Positions 15,556 through 23,519 of a stretch of DNA of 64,000 nucleotides are shown here, piece by piece; within the stretch, counting starts at the first letter, position 1; each line of letters starts with the position of its first letter. The stretch lies in the IMG/VR virus record IMGVR_UViG_3300028610_000244, positions 1 to 64,000 of that record. One strand, 5' to 3'. Position numbers and translations under genes: made by a program. Origin of the DNA: a virus. The notes under the pieces were generated by a model. The model was not told the origin of the DNA, did no database searches, and saw nothing but the letters and a program-made list of their open reading frames with translations.

Positions 15556-16191
15556 TTAATAGTAATTCTCCATCACAGTTGCCTCTCCGGCTGCGTTTCC
15601 TGCCACCATCACGAGCCGCTGTTGTCTCCAAGACCGTCGCTCTTTTCTGTTTTCTTGCCTCGCCAAGACTTTTTCACTCCGTTTCCATGCAGCCTCGACG
15701 TCACCGGCTCGGGCATACCACACCCGACCAGACACCGGATAGCTCCAGTACCATGCCTCAGTTTGGTGCCGTAAAGCGTACCCTTTTTCGACCCTGTACG
15801 CAATCATTTCGCCCATTGTTTTACCCTGTTCCTGCACCAATTCCAGGGCCTTAATTGAGATGCCCAGCTCGGTCAAGACGCCAGAACATTTCAACGCAGT
15901 CACGACTCGGCTACGGTCGCTGTAAGGCATGTAGTATTTCCCACAGACCCCACACATCCGGCATACCCGCATACCCGCAGACACTCCGGCCAGCTTCTCG
16001 GCAGCAGTGAGTATCCGCTTGCATCCGTGTGGCATGTCACGCTTTCTCGGCACTCGTCGCTTCACTACGGCCTCACCGTGTCGCGGTATCCTGTTGCCGT
16101 TAGGCTCCTCGTAGTCGGTCCCAGGCGTGAATCCAACCCTCTTGGTGAATACAAATGGCTCCTTGCTCTCCTTAAACCTTATCCACCACAT
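15556..16191 (-). CDS. Unknown 211-residue basic protein with Cys cluster
   Basis: Contains CRMCGVCGKYYMPYSDRSR near residue 77-95, a possible half zinc site, and basic N- and C-termini. It starts at GGAGGTCGTGACATG and overlaps the upstream gene by 13 bp. Function unknown. Confidence 0.65.
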   Translation of the reverse strand: MWWIRFKESKEPFVFTKRVGFTPGTDYEEPNGNRIPRHGEAVVKRRVPRKRDMPHGCKRILTAAEKLAGVSAGMRVCRMCGVCGKYYMPYSDRSRVVTALKCSGVLTELGISIKALELVQEQGKTMGEMIAYRVEKGYALRHQTEAWYWSYPVSGRVWYARAGDVEAAWKRSEKVLARQENRKERRSWRQQRLVMVAGNAAGEATVMENYY

Positions 16192-16511
16192 GTCACGACC
16201 TCCGCACCCAGTTTAACGAACGCTGAAACAGTCCTGTCCTCGATCACGGCCTCCAGCTCCGATTCCTCACAGAATATCTTGACACCGCCACAGGAGTCAC
16301 CGTACAGCCGCAGATAGACCATGCCAAGCAAGAACTTATCCAGTGTCCAGATGTGAACCTCGTCGGCGTCAACGATCAGACGGGCAAACTCCGGGTACTC
16401 ACACAGAGCGTTCACGGGCAACGCAACCGTGTGCCCCGCCTTCCGCAACGCAGCAACCGCAGCAGCCTGTTCCTTATAGGCGTCACTGTTTCCGATATGC
16501 ACTATCTTCAT
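16179..16511 (-). CDS. Small Rossmann-like protein (paralogue of 22885 gene)
   Basis: A 110-residue protein, MKIVHIGNSDAYKEQ..., ending in a RLIVDADEVHIWTLD...LGMVYL block. The same order (hydrophobic strand, ADEVH, LGMVY) occurs in the 22885-23325 protein, so they are paralogues. The layout is reminiscent of nucleoside 2-deoxyribosyltransferase-like folds; this is a weak inference. Confidence 0.65.
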   Translation of the reverse strand: MKIVHIGNSDAYKEQAAAVAALRKAGHTVALPVNALCEYPEFARLIVDADEVHIWTLDKFLLGMVYLRLYGDSCGGVKIFCEESELEAVIEDRTVSAFVKLGAEVVTCGG

Positions 16512-17116
16512 TTCCGGCACCTCACACACCAGCCTTTGTCGCTGAGTATATTTCTGCCGCACTTCTCACACTGATATATTCCATTACCGGCACCGTGAGG
16601 GTCAGCCTTCGCCTCGATCCTGACCGCATCATCTTTCGATAACTCTTTCAACGCGATCCGGTACTTCTCTTTGAGCCTAATCTGATCCCGCAACGGCAAA
16701 TACTTCTGCCGGCGATGACTGAGGTTGTGTTCGATGTCACGGTACTTCACCCGCAACGCCATAGGATTCGCCCGGACCCGCTTATAGTACGCGGTCAGCT
16801 CCTCACCCTTCTGCTTCGTGACAGCCAGGACAGCCGTGACCAAATCAGGATGAATCCCGACCCGCAGCAGGTCCGTCACTGTCACGAGGGTATCCTCCAG
16901 GATGTCATGGAGCACAGCCACGATTCGCTCTTCAAGCTCATGCAGCTCAAACGCATCCATGACCGCGAAAGGATGCAGTATGTAAGGCATACCGATCTTA
17001 TCAAGTTGGCCGTCATGGGCGTCAACCGCAATCTTGATAGCAATCATCAGTTGATCCTTCAACCCAGCGTCACCGCCCTGCGTTCTCCTGCATTCGTACT
17101 CGCTTATTGTACCCAT
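16508..17116 (-). CDS. SpoT/MESH1-like HD hydrolase with C-terminal zinc ribbon
   Basis: A 202-residue protein matching the (p)ppGpp hydrolase half of RelA/SpoT: AVDAHDGQ (H34), GMPYILHPFAVMDA (H48), VAVLHDILEDT (H70, D71, E74, D75), and VKYRDIEHNL. There is no synthetase or TGS domain. A zinc ribbon (CEKCGRN...WCVRC) is fused at the C-terminus. It could degrade host alarmones or another pyrophosphorylated nucleotide. ATG 17116 has GGAGGCGGTGACATC upstream. Confidence 0.82.
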   Translation of the reverse strand: MGTISEYECRRTQGGDAGLKDQLMIAIKIAVDAHDGQLDKIGMPYILHPFAVMDAFELHELEERIVAVLHDILEDTLVTVTDLLRVGIHPDLVTAVLAVTKQKGEELTAYYKRVRANPMALRVKYRDIEHNLSHRRQKYLPLRDQIRLKEKYRIALKELSKDDAVRIEAKADPHGAGNGIYQCEKCGRNILSDKGWCVRCRK

Positions 17117-17559
17117 GATGTCACCGCCTCCCAATTGTTGCTCAGAATCCAAACAAACTCGGTAACGATGACGCCGAGCACGAAGCTACAGAACGCCCAG
17201 AAGCCACAATCGCAAGCAGGAGCAGGAGCAGGCGGAGACTCAATAATGCACATCGCCTTCGGCAAGGCACGAGTACATCCCGGCCACGTCGCAGGCCCTT
17301 CTCCGAAATCAACACCTTGAGCAGGTTTAACTCGCTGTACAGGGAACCGTGCGGGTTCGTAAGGTGTATCTACCTGAACATCGCCGTTAGGGAGCATTCG
17401 TGCTGTCAACTGACCAGCCATGTACTCGCTAAGGTCATGCAGTGAAGCGATATGCCGGCCCATAGCCAGGAACTGTTCTGACCCAGGAACGCAGCCCACC
17501 TTCTTAACCAGCAGCCACTCATCAATCACGCCTTTACTGACAACCACTCGTCTTATCAT
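17104..17559 (-). CDS. Unknown 151-residue protein with C-terminal membrane helix
   Basis: A soluble N-terminal region, a Pro-rich linker (SPPAPAPACDCG), and a hydrophobic C-terminal segment (FWAFCSFVLGVIVTEFVW). Overlaps the HD hydrolase start by 13 bp. Confidence 0.6.
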   Translation of the reverse strand: MIRRVVVSKGVIDEWLLVKKVGCVPGSEQFLAMGRHIASLHDLSEYMAGQLTARMLPNGDVQVDTPYEPARFPVQRVKPAQGVDFGEGPATWPGCTRALPKAMCIIESPPAPAPACDCGFWAFCSFVLGVIVTEFVWILSNNWEAVTSWVQ

Positions 17560-17744
17560 GGTTGCACCTCGACATCAAAGTCGCCGGCACGGTTCTCAAC
17601 AGCCACTAGATCGCTGGGAGCACACTTCATACTCCGGGCCGCGATTAACCGAGCCATAGCCGCCTCTTGCGTATCACCAGGAGCGACTCCAGACATGTGA
17701 CTCACGGACAGCATCTGCTTCACAACCAATTTCTTTACAATCAT
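17556..17744 (-). CDS. Unknown 62-residue protein
   Basis: Begins MIVKKLVVKQMLSVSHMSG. GAGGAG precedes the ATG and a sigma70-like promoter lies just upstream. No family recognised. Confidence 0.65.
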   Translation of the reverse strand: MIVKKLVVKQMLSVSHMSGVAPGDTQEAAMARLIAARSMKCAPSDLVAVENRAGDFDVEVQP

Positions 17745-17769
17745 AATTTCTCCTCGCAGTACATATATC

Positions 17770-17798
17770 ATTATACCAGACGGACAGCCTGGTGTCAA
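17770..17798 (-). promoter_or_regulatory. Sigma70-like promoter, near consensus
   Basis: TTGACA (17793-17798), 17-bp spacer ending TGG (extended -10), TATAAT (17770-17775). It lies just after the end of the 17804 gene and drives 17744 and downstream genes. Confidence 0.92.
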
Positions 17799-17803
17799 GT
17801 AAA

Positions 17804-18364
17804 TTACTGCCTCCGCCCACTAAATGCACATATCTTGCATCCTTCTGTATACAGGCACGCTTTACAGACAGCACAGCCGCAGCCTCCACAGGTGAACAGC
17901 TCCTGCTTCGCCATGCACGAGACGCAACGCTTGTTAGTGTCCGGCGTGCCCTGCTCGGCTACAAACTTGTCACGGTGCCTGAGCATGAATTCCTTCTCGC
18001 ATTCAGGTTTGAAATGAAACAGCTCAACAGCCACCTGATAGTGTAGATAGATTGCCAGATTCTTCACACCACGGTCCGGGTGATGATACGCCAGCACCGC
18101 GAACGAATCCGCCAAATGATGCACGTAATGCACGGGCAGATATTCGGCCTCATCCATTGCCGCATCAATCACGTCGGATGTCATCTCGATATCCTTCATG
18201 TATGACTGCTTCGCCGGGTCCGCGTTGATCTGGCACTGAGCCCGCAGCCATCGCACACATTTCTTAACCGCCACAGTGTTTTGGTCCGGTGCTCGAAAGC
18301 CCGACAACAGAATCGACTGCATCTTGCAGCCCACGTCACGTACCCATTCTTGTAGCACAAACAT
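17804..18364 (-). CDS. Unknown protein with RING-like cysteine cluster
   Basis: A 186-residue protein. The N-terminal 130 residues are helical with no known motif; the end has CVSCMAKQELFTCGGCGCAV, then CKACLYTEGCKIC, eight or more cysteines in CxxC pairs, resembling a double zinc ribbon or RING. Coupled to the upstream gene by overlap. Confidence 0.65.
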   Translation of the reverse strand: MFVLQEWVRDVGCKMQSILLSGFRAPDQNTVAVKKCVRWLRAQCQINADPAKQSYMKDIEMTSDVIDAAMDEAEYLPVHYVHHLADSFAVLAYHHPDRGVKNLAIYLHYQVAVELFHFKPECEKEFMLRHRDKFVAEQGTPDTNKRCVSCMAKQELFTCGGCGCAVCKACLYTEGCKICAFSGRRQ

Positions 18365-18723
18365 TATAGCGTCCCCTGATTGTCTTTAATGTATTCACGT
18401 ATGTCACGCAGTCTCAGCAGGCTCACGATCTCCCGCTGTCCGCTAAAGGTTTCCAGGCACCAGAACGGGGCGACCCGGCGGATTCGGTATGCTCTCCCGG
18501 TTGGGCCGTTCCAATGATACCGGCCACGGCGTCTACGAAGCACAACGACAGCCTTGCAGCCGCTCATCGCAACGTGTGTCACTGACTCGCTCTTCAACGG
18601 ACAGTCAAAGTGATGCTCAAGCCGGGACATCCAGCCCTTTGCACCGCAACAGGCACAGAAGCCAGCCTGATGTCCGCCGTGGTCGCTAGTGGTAATCAAC
18701 ATCTCTTGCCTGCTTCGCATCAT
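18364..18723 (-). CDS. Zinc-finger paralogue family member
   Basis: A 119-residue protein with FCACCGAKG, then LEHHFDCPLKSESVTHVAM, followed by YHWNGPTGRAYRI. The order CxxC - H - CPL - V.V - W..P.G..Y is shared with proteins at 19780 and 20267 (and in part at 21948 and 22550). Starts at GGAGGACAGTGACATG. Function unknown. Confidence 0.68.
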   Translation of the reverse strand: MMRSRQEMLITTSDHGGHQAGFCACCGAKGWMSRLEHHFDCPLKSESVTHVAMSGCKAVVVLRRRRGRYHWNGPTGRAYRIRRVAPFWCLETFSGQREIVSLLRLRDIREYIKDNQGTL

Positions 18724-18724
18724 G

Positions 18725-18982
18725 TCACTGTCCTCCTCGAAAGTATTCGATCAGCAGCTTGTAGAAGAATTCCTTGTCCAGTTCATCCCGGTCAATGGCC
18801 GCAGGATACCAGACCCTCATGCCGCAGGCTCGGCAAACAAGCACGGACCACAACGCTGAGACACGATGCCAATCAACGCAGCCATTGCAGACGTCGTGGA
18901 CACCGACGCCAGTGTAGCCAGCGTTTGTATCCAGAGTCACGGTCCCTTCTCGCTCACCTACTGCTATCGTGTGCCTACTCAT
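18725..18982 (-). CDS. Zinc-ribbon protein, 85 residues
   Basis: CNGCVDWHRV and LVCRACGMRVWYP form a two-knuckle zinc ribbon in the middle; the C-terminus is helical. Starts at GGAGGACGTGACATG. Function unknown. Confidence 0.65.
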   Translation of the reverse strand: MSRHTIAVGEREGTVTLDTNAGYTGVGVHDVCNGCVDWHRVSALWSVLVCRACGMRVWYPAAIDRDELDKEFFYKLLIEYFRGGQ

Positions 18983-18998
18983 GTCACGTCCTCCGTCC

Positions 18999-19235
18999 TC
19001 AGTCATTGAAGCATTTCACAACATGGTACGTCGTCAAACGTTTGCCGTGCCAGTGTATCGCCGTCACGCCTTTATTGCTCTGTCCCTCAAGCCTCACGAC
19101 ACCGACATCGGCGTACCTAAGATCAGGGAAGTCCCGCTGAGCAATCCTAAACAGGTGCAGAACGTGTTCGATATTGCTTCCATAACTATCCTCGTACAGC
19201 AAGCACTGCTCACCATTGTGTCGTCTGGTTATCAT
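18999..19235 (-). CDS. Unknown 78-residue protein
   Basis: Begins MITRRHNGEQCLLYEDS. The GACGAGTGACATG start context uses the upstream gene's TGA one base before ATG. No family recognised. Confidence 0.6.
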   Translation of the reverse strand: MITRRHNGEQCLLYEDSYGSNIEHVLHLFRIAQRDFPDLRYADVGVVRLEGQSNKGVTAIHWHGKRLTTYHVVKCFND

Positions 19236-19236
19236 G

Positions 19237-19407
19237 TCACTCGTCCCCCAACAAGGATGTGCCACGGCCACGGATAGCCAGGGCCAGGATCACGGCGGCG
19301 ATTACGATAGCCTTCGCAATGTACCTGCATCCCGACAGAAGCGGAATACCTGTGTTGATGTCTTCATCAATTATCTTGAATGCTTCACGTAGTTCTGTAT
19401 GCTTCAT
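19237..19407 (-). CDS. 56-residue membrane protein
   Basis: Begins MKHTELREAFKIIDEDI, with a hydrophobic helix (AIVIAAVILALAI) near the end. GGAAGTGACATG at the start and TGACATG at the stop support it. Confidence 0.65.
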   Translation of the reverse strand: MKHTELREAFKIIDEDINTGIPLLSGCRYIAKAIVIAAVILALAIRGRGTSLLGDE

Positions 19408-19408
19408 G

Positions 19409-19780
19409 TCACTTCCTCCTCAATCTTGCCTGCAACATGCAGAGTTTCTGTTTCCACTTCGGCCAGCCGGAGATAATCCGCTTCGCGTGTGCCGCCGAGC
19501 AGCTTGCTGTGTGCCCTACCTTGACAACGCCGGGATCAGGCGGATAGGTAAACTTCGTCGGCTTCCATAGGACCAGCACGTTTCCGTCCAACATCGTCTC
19601 CGCGTGCAGCTCTTCGGGCTTGACAGCATCTATGCAGTGCATGTACTCGGCTGCGTTCATCAGCTCGGCCGCGATAACACGAGCTGTCCCCAGGAACTGA
19701 GTCCCGGCGTCGTCGGCGATGTCACTGACTCGCTCACCTGTGTTGAGTCTTGCAATGATAACGTCTGCGTTAATCTTCAT
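19409..19780 (-). CDS. Unknown 123-residue protein
   Basis: Begins MKINADVIIARLNTGERVSD; the C-terminal end is basic. Overlaps the upstream gene by 1 bp (TAATG). No family recognised. Confidence 0.62.
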   Translation of the reverse strand: MKINADVIIARLNTGERVSDIADDAGTQFLGTARVIAAELMNAAEYMHCIDAVKPEELHAETMLDGNVLVLWKPTKFTYPPDPGVVKVGHTASCSAAHAKRIISGWPKWKQKLCMLQARLRRK

Positions 19781-20265
19781 TAGAATCTCCCTTCATGCAA
19801 GAGAAGATGATTCCAGATTGCGTCCAGGTGCTTCCGCACCAGCATTGAATTGCCGGCAGCATCAAACATCTCGACCCTGTTGGGCAGCAGCTCGACATGG
19901 TATTCCTTACCACTGGGAGCAGTCCACCAGAAGCGATTCTGTCTCCACTCAATCGCCAGATCACCCGTAGGCTCCGGCTTGAGTCCTGAACCCTTACACC
20001 TATCGCAGGTGATGATCTCGCTTTCATCTTGTATAGTCCAGCGAACTTTGCCGTCACCCTTACACTTCGTGCAGATTTTCGCTGGATCAAGCCGGACCGA
20101 CACAGTGACACTCAGCACAAGGTCACTGGCTAGAGGACAATCCTCGGTGTGCGGGATGTTACCGAATTCGCCCCGCTTATAGCATAAGGAACACCGGCCA
20201 GTCGGGACGCCCATGATCCTGGAGCTAGTCGTAAGCTCTGCCCGTGTAAATTCTCTTTTATACAT
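19780..20265 (-). CDS. Zinc-finger paralogue with DnaJ-type insert
   Basis: A 161-residue protein: N-terminal YKREFTRAELT, CSLCYKRGE...HTEDCPLASD, then CTKCKGDGK...CDRCKGSG (DnaJ-type zinc pair), then FWWTAPSGKEYHVE. It is the 20267 paralogue with an inserted DnaJ-like module, so the modules appear to be shuffled in this region. Confidence 0.7.
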   Translation of the reverse strand: MYKREFTRAELTTSSRIMGVPTGRCSLCYKRGEFGNIPHTEDCPLASDLVLSVTVSVRLDPAKICTKCKGDGKVRWTIQDESEIITCDRCKGSGLKPEPTGDLAIEWRQNRFWWTAPSGKEYHVELLPNRVEMFDAAGNSMLVRKHLDAIWNHLLLHEGRF

Positions 20266-20266
20266 G

Positions 20267-20650
20267 TCATAGGCTCCCTTGATTTAATCCTATCCAATGC
20301 CTGATCTGAGTCAGACTCGTTCTCGACACAATCATACCACCAGGGTCGTCAAACATGCCGTAACAACCTAATGGCCGTCCCACAGTCGCCGCCAGCTTCT
20401 CAACATGGTACTCGGCACCACTCGGGCTCCGCCACCACCACCATCCGTCATGGAACCGGAAGACGACGCCGTTAGGTCTGTGAGCAGCTACCGTCACGCC
20501 GGACACCGCAAGGTCAGCCAGCACGCAATTCGCGTCGTGTGTGATCTCGTCAGCCTCCAGGCCCATGCAGCGGCACAGCACGCATTCCCACGGTTGCGGC
20601 CCGGCCGCTGCCTTCCGGATCAAATCTCTTCGTTCATATTGTCTTATCAT
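20267..20650 (-). CDS. Zinc-finger paralogue family member
   Basis: A 127-residue protein with MIRQYERRDLIRKA, CVLCRCMGLE, ITHDANCVLADLAVSGVTV and WWWWRSPSGAEYHVEKL. Aligns along its length with the 19780 protein outside the DnaJ insert. Function unknown. Confidence 0.7.
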   Translation of the reverse strand: MIRQYERRDLIRKAAAGPQPWECVLCRCMGLEADEITHDANCVLADLAVSGVTVAAHRPNGVVFRFHDGWWWWRSPSGAEYHVEKLAATVGRPLGCYGMFDDPGGMIVSRTSLTQIRHWIGLNQGSL

Positions 20651-21063
20651 TGCATCGCCTTCGCAATCTTCGCCTTGACCTGCTTCTGGACTTCATGGAA
20701 GGACATGTCTTGGACTAACCGCCTGACTCGCTCCTCAATCGCCTCCGGTGTCGCAGCAGCCTCTACAGCCTCGGCCACAAGTCCTCGAACAGTTGCCTCA
20801 GCCTCTCTCGCAACCGCCAGCTTTATCACGTCACGGTAGTCGGACGACAGCTTTGTCCTGGCTCCCCACTTCTTCTCCTCAAAGAGCATATCATTGACAC
20901 GAGCAGCCACTATCGCTTCAATGCGTGCCTCGATGCGGGGCAGGACGTGCTTTACCTCATACTCTTTGAGCACAGAACGTCTGATCTCGACGGCCACGTC
21001 ACCTTCTGCTTCCAGCAGGTGCATCAACGCCGGCAATGAATTGATCTGTATTTTAGTTGACAT
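20647..21063 (-). CDS. Unknown 138-residue helical protein
   Basis: Alanine- and glutamate-rich helices (EAEATVRGLVAEAVEAAATP) suggest a coiled or helical-repeat structure. Start at 21063 has GGGAGACGACG and overlaps the upstream gene by 11 bp. Confidence 0.65.
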   Translation of the reverse strand: MSTKIQINSLPALMHLLEAEGDVAVEIRRSVLKEYEVKHVLPRIEARIEAIVAARVNDMLFEEKKWGARTKLSSDYRDVIKLAVAREAEATVRGLVAEAVEAAATPEAIEERVRRLVQDMSFHEVQKQVKAKIAKAMQ

Positions 21064-21391
21064 CGTCGTCTCCCTCACTTACTTTCGGCTCGAACATATA
21101 TTCTAACGCCTCGGTGTCCCCGAACGCCTTCGCAATCTGTCCTGTGTCAAACAGTTGCTCAAGCCGCAGTGACATCTCCAGGCCCATACGCATCGGGAAT
21201 TCAGCGGTCAGCATACCAATACACATCTGACGTGCCTCCTCGTTTTCATCGTTGTCGAACGGGCACAAGAAGTAGACCCTGAGCAGACCGGCCCAGGCGT
21301 CGAACTTCTGGTCCGGCGTGTATTCTGTTGAGCACATGATCTTGCGGAACCCGTGCCACTCAGTCAAAAAGTAATCGTGTGTGATTTTCAC
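21053..21391 (-). CDS. Unknown 112-residue protein (GTG start)
   Basis: GTG at 21391 is preceded by GGAGGAAACC, the best ribosome site here. It overlaps the SLOG gene by 32 bp. Helical with an acidic C-terminus (PKVSEGDDDVN). No family recognised. Confidence 0.6.
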   Translation of the reverse strand: MKITHDYFLTEWHGFRKIMCSTEYTPDQKFDAWAGLLRVYFLCPFDNDENEEARQMCIGMLTAEFPMRMGLEMSLRLEQLFDTGQIAKAFGDTEALEYMFEPKVSEGDDDVN

Positions 21392-21764
21392 GGTTTCCTC
21401 CAAATGGTATAATGATAACTGGTTTCTTTGCCACAATAGCTTTGTTGATTGTGTCGGCGGTCCCTGTTGAGCAGCCGTCCCAGAAGGCCAACACAGTGTC
21501 TGCCCGCTTCACGATCTTCGCGTTGCGGATCATCCCAGCTCTTTTACCATAGCTCTCCCAATCAGCCGGGAACTCTACGTAAGGAAGCCTGTTATCGAAC
21601 GCATATTTTGCCGCCATCCTATCAGCACCACGGGCACCGCCCGACACGATCTCAATACCCGCAGGCATCACGCCGTGCAGGCAGAACTCAATCCAGGTTG
21701 CCAGCATGGCTTCATTCCTGAACGACCTCGACCCGACCACGGCTAATGATAGTTTCGCTTTCAT
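21360..21764 (-). CDS. SLOG-fold nucleotide-binding protein (DUF2493/YspA type)
   Basis: A 134-residue protein: LAVVGSRSFRNEAML, then IVSGGARGADRMAAKYA, FPADWESYGKRAGMIRN, AFWDGCSTGTADTI and KPVIIIPF. These are the motifs of the DprA/SLOG-like DUF2493 family, predicted to bind nucleotides or NAD derivatives. Such proteins appear in phage and defence contexts, but the ligand here is not known. Confidence 0.82.
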   Translation of the reverse strand: MKAKLSLAVVGSRSFRNEAMLATWIEFCLHGVMPAGIEIVSGGARGADRMAAKYAFDNRLPYVEFPADWESYGKRAGMIRNAKIVKRADTVLAFWDGCSTGTADTINKAIVAKKPVIIIPFGGNRENHTRLLFD

Positions 21765-21964
21765 GTCGTCCTCAACAATTGCACAAGGTTCTCGCCCTCA
21801 AGCAGTTTCTCCAGGCAAGTGACTTCGCACGTCAACAGCCGGTGCTGCACAACCACAGCCGCGTGCTGTGCTGGCCTGCCGGAAGAGACATAGTTCTCCA
21901 GGGCGTTCAGCTTACGATTCGCCACAAATATCTGCACCTTAATTGAGTCACTTTGCATTGACAT
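21761..21964 (-). CDS. Unknown 67-residue protein
   Basis: Begins MSMQSDSIKVQIFVANRK. AGGATACCCG lies ahead of ATG 21964. Overlaps the upstream gene by 17 bp and the SLOG gene by TGATG-like overlap. No family recognised. Confidence 0.55.
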   Translation of the reverse strand: MSMQSDSIKVQIFVANRKLNALENYVSSGRPAQHAAVVVQHRLLTCEVTCLEKLLEGENLVQLLRTT

Positions 21965-22289
21965 CGGGTATCCTATCATTCTCTACTGAATATCGTCCGC
22001 ACTTCGACACCAGCGTCTCATGCGATTCCAGGCTCCAATCCGGCACGACACAAGGCCGATCCACGGCCGGACAATCGCCACAGATGACATCCCTGGGTGC
22101 AGTCATAGTAAGGCCCTGAATCGCCAGCACGGCAGGGTCCGCAAACGGGCAACTAGGCTCATGCTGAATCATGTCGCCGTCTACAAGGCTTTCACCGCCG
22201 CACAGGTTACATACCTGGACAACGTAGCCGGTATGGTCTTCATCGGCCCTGGTCAAATCCTCACGGGTATAAATCTTCTTGGTATCCAT
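21948..22289 (-). CDS. Zinc-finger paralogue (probable leaderless mRNA)
   Basis: A 113-residue protein: KKIYTREDLT, CNLCGGES, IQHEPSCPFAD, then CGDCP...CVVPDW and LVSKCGRYSVE. Clear paralogue of the 22550 protein. The ATG lies exactly six bases after the TATACT of the promoter at 22296-22323 (TATACT-TTAACT-ATG), so the transcript probably begins at the start codon. Confidence 0.72.
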   Translation of the reverse strand: MDTKKIYTREDLTRADEDHTGYVVQVCNLCGGESLVDGDMIQHEPSCPFADPAVLAIQGLTMTAPRDVICGDCPAVDRPCVVPDWSLESHETLVSKCGRYSVENDRIPDVNAK

Positions 22290-22295
22290 AGTTAA

Positions 22296-22323
22296 AGTAT
22301 ACGGTATATTTGCTGGGATGCAA
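22296..22323 (-). promoter_or_regulatory. TTTGCAT/TATACT promoter
   Basis: TTGCAT (22318-22323), 16-bp spacer, TATACT (22296-22301), TTAACT, then the ATG of the 21948 gene. Confidence 0.78.
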
Positions 22324-22338
22324 ATTATTTCTTAAAAA

Positions 22339-22548
22339 TTATTGTCGATGTGCCTCCAAGTCCTTCCTGATTCTCTTCTCCAGTATCCGCAGAGCTTTCA
22401 GCTCGGCCTCATCCTGCAAACGCATGACACGCATGACCGCAGCCTTTGTGGGGCTCGCACCCATCCCACCACCGGGAACGAAGTCCTTCACAGCCTTGAT
22501 CCTGGCTTCCAGACTGTAAATCCTGAGCGTAATTCCACCTAACATCAT
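22339..22548 (-). CDS. Unknown 69-residue helical protein
   Basis: Begins MMLGGITLRIYSLEARIK; long basic helix at the end (ALRILEKRIRKDLEAH). Start context GGAGGCAGTGATATG, a one-base variant of the recurrent AGTGACATG. Confidence 0.6.
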   Translation of the reverse strand: MMLGGITLRIYSLEARIKAVKDFVPGGGMGASPTKAAVMRVMRLQDEAELKALRILEKRIRKDLEAHRQ

Positions 22549-22549
22549 A

Positions 22550-22885
22550 TCACTGCCTCCCGCTTTGAACATCATATCGTCCGCACGACACCAACAATGA
22601 TTCGTGCGTGGCTTCTTTCCAGCCACCTGTACTGGCAACCATACAACCCTCACCGCCTTCGGCAGGGCACGTCTGACAGATCGCAGCCCTGGGCTTCGTC
22701 AAACGTGTCACCATGACGCCCAAGGTGTCTGAGCAGTGCAGCGGGCAGTCGGTATCATGTGCAATCTCAAAGCCGTGGTCCAGGCTCTCGTTACCACAGA
22801 GAGAACAAACCTGACGGACACCGCCGTAGGTTCCCTCATCCTCATGTGTCAGATCGTCCCTGGTGTAAGATCGTTTAGTCGCCAT
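22550..22885 (-). CDS. Zinc-finger paralogue family member
   Basis: A 111-residue protein: KRSYTRDDLTHEDEG, VCSLCGNESLDHG, IAHDTDCPLHC, CQTCPAEGGEGC and LLVSCGRYDVQ. Paralogue of the 21948 protein. TGATG junction to the upstream gene, GGAGGAAG before the start. Confidence 0.72.
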   Translation of the reverse strand: MATKRSYTRDDLTHEDEGTYGGVRQVCSLCGNESLDHGFEIAHDTDCPLHCSDTLGVMVTRLTKPRAAICQTCPAEGGEGCMVASTGGWKEATHESLLVSCGRYDVQSGRQ

Positions 22886-23325
22886 CAGTGGCTTCCTCCG
22901 TTTTCGCATTGCCCGCAGCTACCGTGACATCCGCAGGCACAAGCCTCCGTGATCGGATTCGACTTAACCATCTTGGGCACAGGTACGAACTCGATGTCCA
23001 TCAGCTTCGGTCCAGACTCAGCTTCCGGGCCTTCACCCTGTGCGAACATCCGCAACATGTCACCATCGAAGCCGAATATCTTTATCATCCAGTGCAGCTT
23101 GTAGTGTCTGGCATGGATACTAAAGAAGTACACCATGCCCAGCTCGAACGAATCGTCCGGCGTGACATGGAATAGATGAACCTCGTCAGCGTCAATGATT
23201 CGACGCACCATCTGCTCGCCGCACTCGACCTCGCCTACATACACTTCGTCACCTGATTCGCGGTGCTTGCCGATATGCTCAACCGCAGCCGTCGTTTCCG
23301 CATCTCCAATAAATACAATATTCAT
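22885..23325 (-). CDS. Rossmann-like paralogue with Cys-rich tail
   Basis: A 146-residue protein beginning MNIVFIGDAETTAAVEHI, with RIIDADEVHLFHV and ELGMVYFF matching the 16179 protein. It adds a C-terminal metal-binding-like tail CACGCHGSCGQCENGG. Possibly nucleoside-deoxyribosyltransferase-like fold; not proven. Confidence 0.65.
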   Translation of the reverse strand: MNIVFIGDAETTAAVEHIGKHRESGDEVYVGEVECGEQMVRRIIDADEVHLFHVTPDDSFELGMVYFFSIHARHYKLHWMIKIFGFDGDMLRMFAQGEGPEAESGPKLMDIEFVPVPKMVKSNPITEACACGCHGSCGQCENGGSH

Positions 23326-23519
23326 GTCACTACCCCCTCGTAATTGATGTCGTCAATGGATTCTTTGATCTCGCCAAAGCCACGGGTATGAATCTCTTTG
23401 GCCGCGTCGTCCATTGCCCGTGCGTAATCTGCACTCCTGTCCAGGTCCAGAGCAATAGGCACCTCGACGCCGAACGAACACGTTACTGTCACTGTCTTGG
23501 TTTCTCCACTCGCACTCAT
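23322..23519 (-). CDS. Unknown 65-residue protein
   Basis: Begins MSASGETKTVTVTCSFG. ATGA junctions at both ends; start GGAGACAGTGACATG. Its own last codons (GTA GTG ACA TGA) spell the same motif in another frame. Confidence 0.65.
   Translation of the reverse strand: MSASGETKTVTVTCSFGVEVPIALDLDRSADYARAMDDAAKEIHTRGFGEIKESIDDINYEGVVT

Noticed and set aside
21405-21430. TATAAT-like box at 21411
   Set aside because: No acceptable -35 on either strand, and it lies inside the SLOG gene.
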